DNA of 64,000 nucleotides from Strigops habroptila (taxonomy: Eukaryota > Chordata > Aves > Psittaciformes > Psittacidae), in contig NC_044279.2 of NCBI RefSeq assembly GCF_004027225.2, positions 48,942,744-49,006,743 of the forward strand, given 5' to 3'. The notes under the pieces were generated by a model that was not told the origin of the DNA, searched no databases, and saw only the letters and a program-made list of their open reading frames with translations. Positions 63,365 to 64,000 of the stretch are shown piece by piece. Positions within the stretch are counted from its first letter, which is position 1, and every line of letters starts with the position of its first letter. Both the position numbers and the translations under genes were made by a program.

Positions 63365-64000
63365 ACTATCACTAGTATGTGATAAAAGGGTATCAGGGGG
63401 GCAAATGGATATCAGCTTCTTGACATGTATATTTAAGGTACAGGCAGGACAGCATTCCTGATCTAACATAAAGAAAACCACTATATGAAAGATGTATGAA
63501 ATGGGAAATTTTGGAGTAACAAGATCAAGTTTGCATTGCAAGCCTACATTACTTGATTTTTTTAGAGGGATCAAACATTGCCACTTTTAAATGACTTAGA
63601 TGTATCTCTACACTGAAAGCTTTTTCATACTTGTAGTTCAAATGTATAGTGAAAAAAAAAATGAATAAACCCCCCTTATAGACAGCTGAAAAGTGATTCC
63701 CCATTTCAGCTGTATTGAAGGCAGAATATAAATCTAAGGGATATCTATGTCTTCTAACTTTAAGCACGTAATCTGGGCAGTTGAGTTAGCTGGGGAGGCT
63801 TTCCAGGATCTCTGCATAGTCAGCAGAGAGAAGTGGGCGTCTCTGGATCATTCATATCAGAGTCCTAATGTACATACTTTGAATTGTTTTCTGAAGTCTC
63901 TCTCTGCTACCATTCACCAAGAAAAATGAACGCACTTGCACATGTAAGGCAAAGGTATTATGGCACATTCATTTTTCAACTTTTTGTGTAATGTGAAATG
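63365..64000. other. Intergenic to the right edge, nothing recognised
   Basis: No exon, RNA gene or repeat was recognised. No part of ELK3 (ETS-domain start MESAITLWQFLLQ) is present. Confidence 0.55.

Noticed and set aside
54748-63501. Identical 18-mer TATGAAAGATGTATGAAA at 54748 and 63484.
   Set aside because: Internally repetitive and A/T-rich with no similarity beyond the 18 bases; likely chance.
28420-64000. Search for ELK3 exons, the expected next gene.
   Set aside because: No ETS-domain start or other ELK3 segment was found in any frame.
1-64000. CRISPR arrays, bacterial operons, phage genes or endogenous viral genes.
   Set aside because: No regularly spaced repeats, no ribosome-binding-site-led gene clusters, and no retroviral gag/pol-like frames were seen; the window is ordinary vertebrate DNA.

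Overview
This is nuclear DNA of an amniote, most likely a bird. It has long introns with GT..AG borders, a CpG-island promoter, a nuclear tRNA gene, and CR1 non-LTR retrotransposon tails ending in the ATTCTATGATTCTATGA-type sequence common in avian genomes. No bacterial, phage, CRISPR or viral genes are visible. The species cannot be named from the sequence alone.

Layout: (1) Positions 1-11041, minus strand, hold HAL (histidine ammonia-lyase). Seventeen coding exons were placed by splice sites and continuous phase and give 551 codons; roughly the last 106 codons lie off the left edge. (2) Positions 11042-13500 are the short interval between HAL and LTA4H, with the probable HAL promoter next to the HAL start. 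(3) Positions 13505-28080, minus strand, hold a complete LTA4H (leukotriene A4 hydrolase/aminopeptidase): 19 coding exons, 609 residues, all catalytic residues intact, and a poly(A) signal. (4) Positions 27640-28320 are the LTA4H CpG island, with a G-quadruplex-forming run just after exon 1 and two ZNF143/SBS-like motifs upstream. (5) Positions 28337-28408, plus strand, hold an intact tRNA-Asp(GTC), head-to-head with LTA4H. (6) Positions 28420-64000 are about 35.6 kb without a recognisable coding exon. They hold low-complexity tracts, one old and two short CR1 fragments, a poly(A)-tailed insertion-like end and small tandem duplications. This probably lies on the side where ELK3 follows in other vertebrates, but no ELK3 exon is in the window.

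The two enzymes act in unrelated pathways: histidine to urocanate, and leukotriene B4 synthesis. Their adjacency is conserved vertebrate synteny rather than an operon. I found no new biological system. The most notable structure is the compact Pol II/Pol III divergent promoter region at 27.9-28.4 kb.
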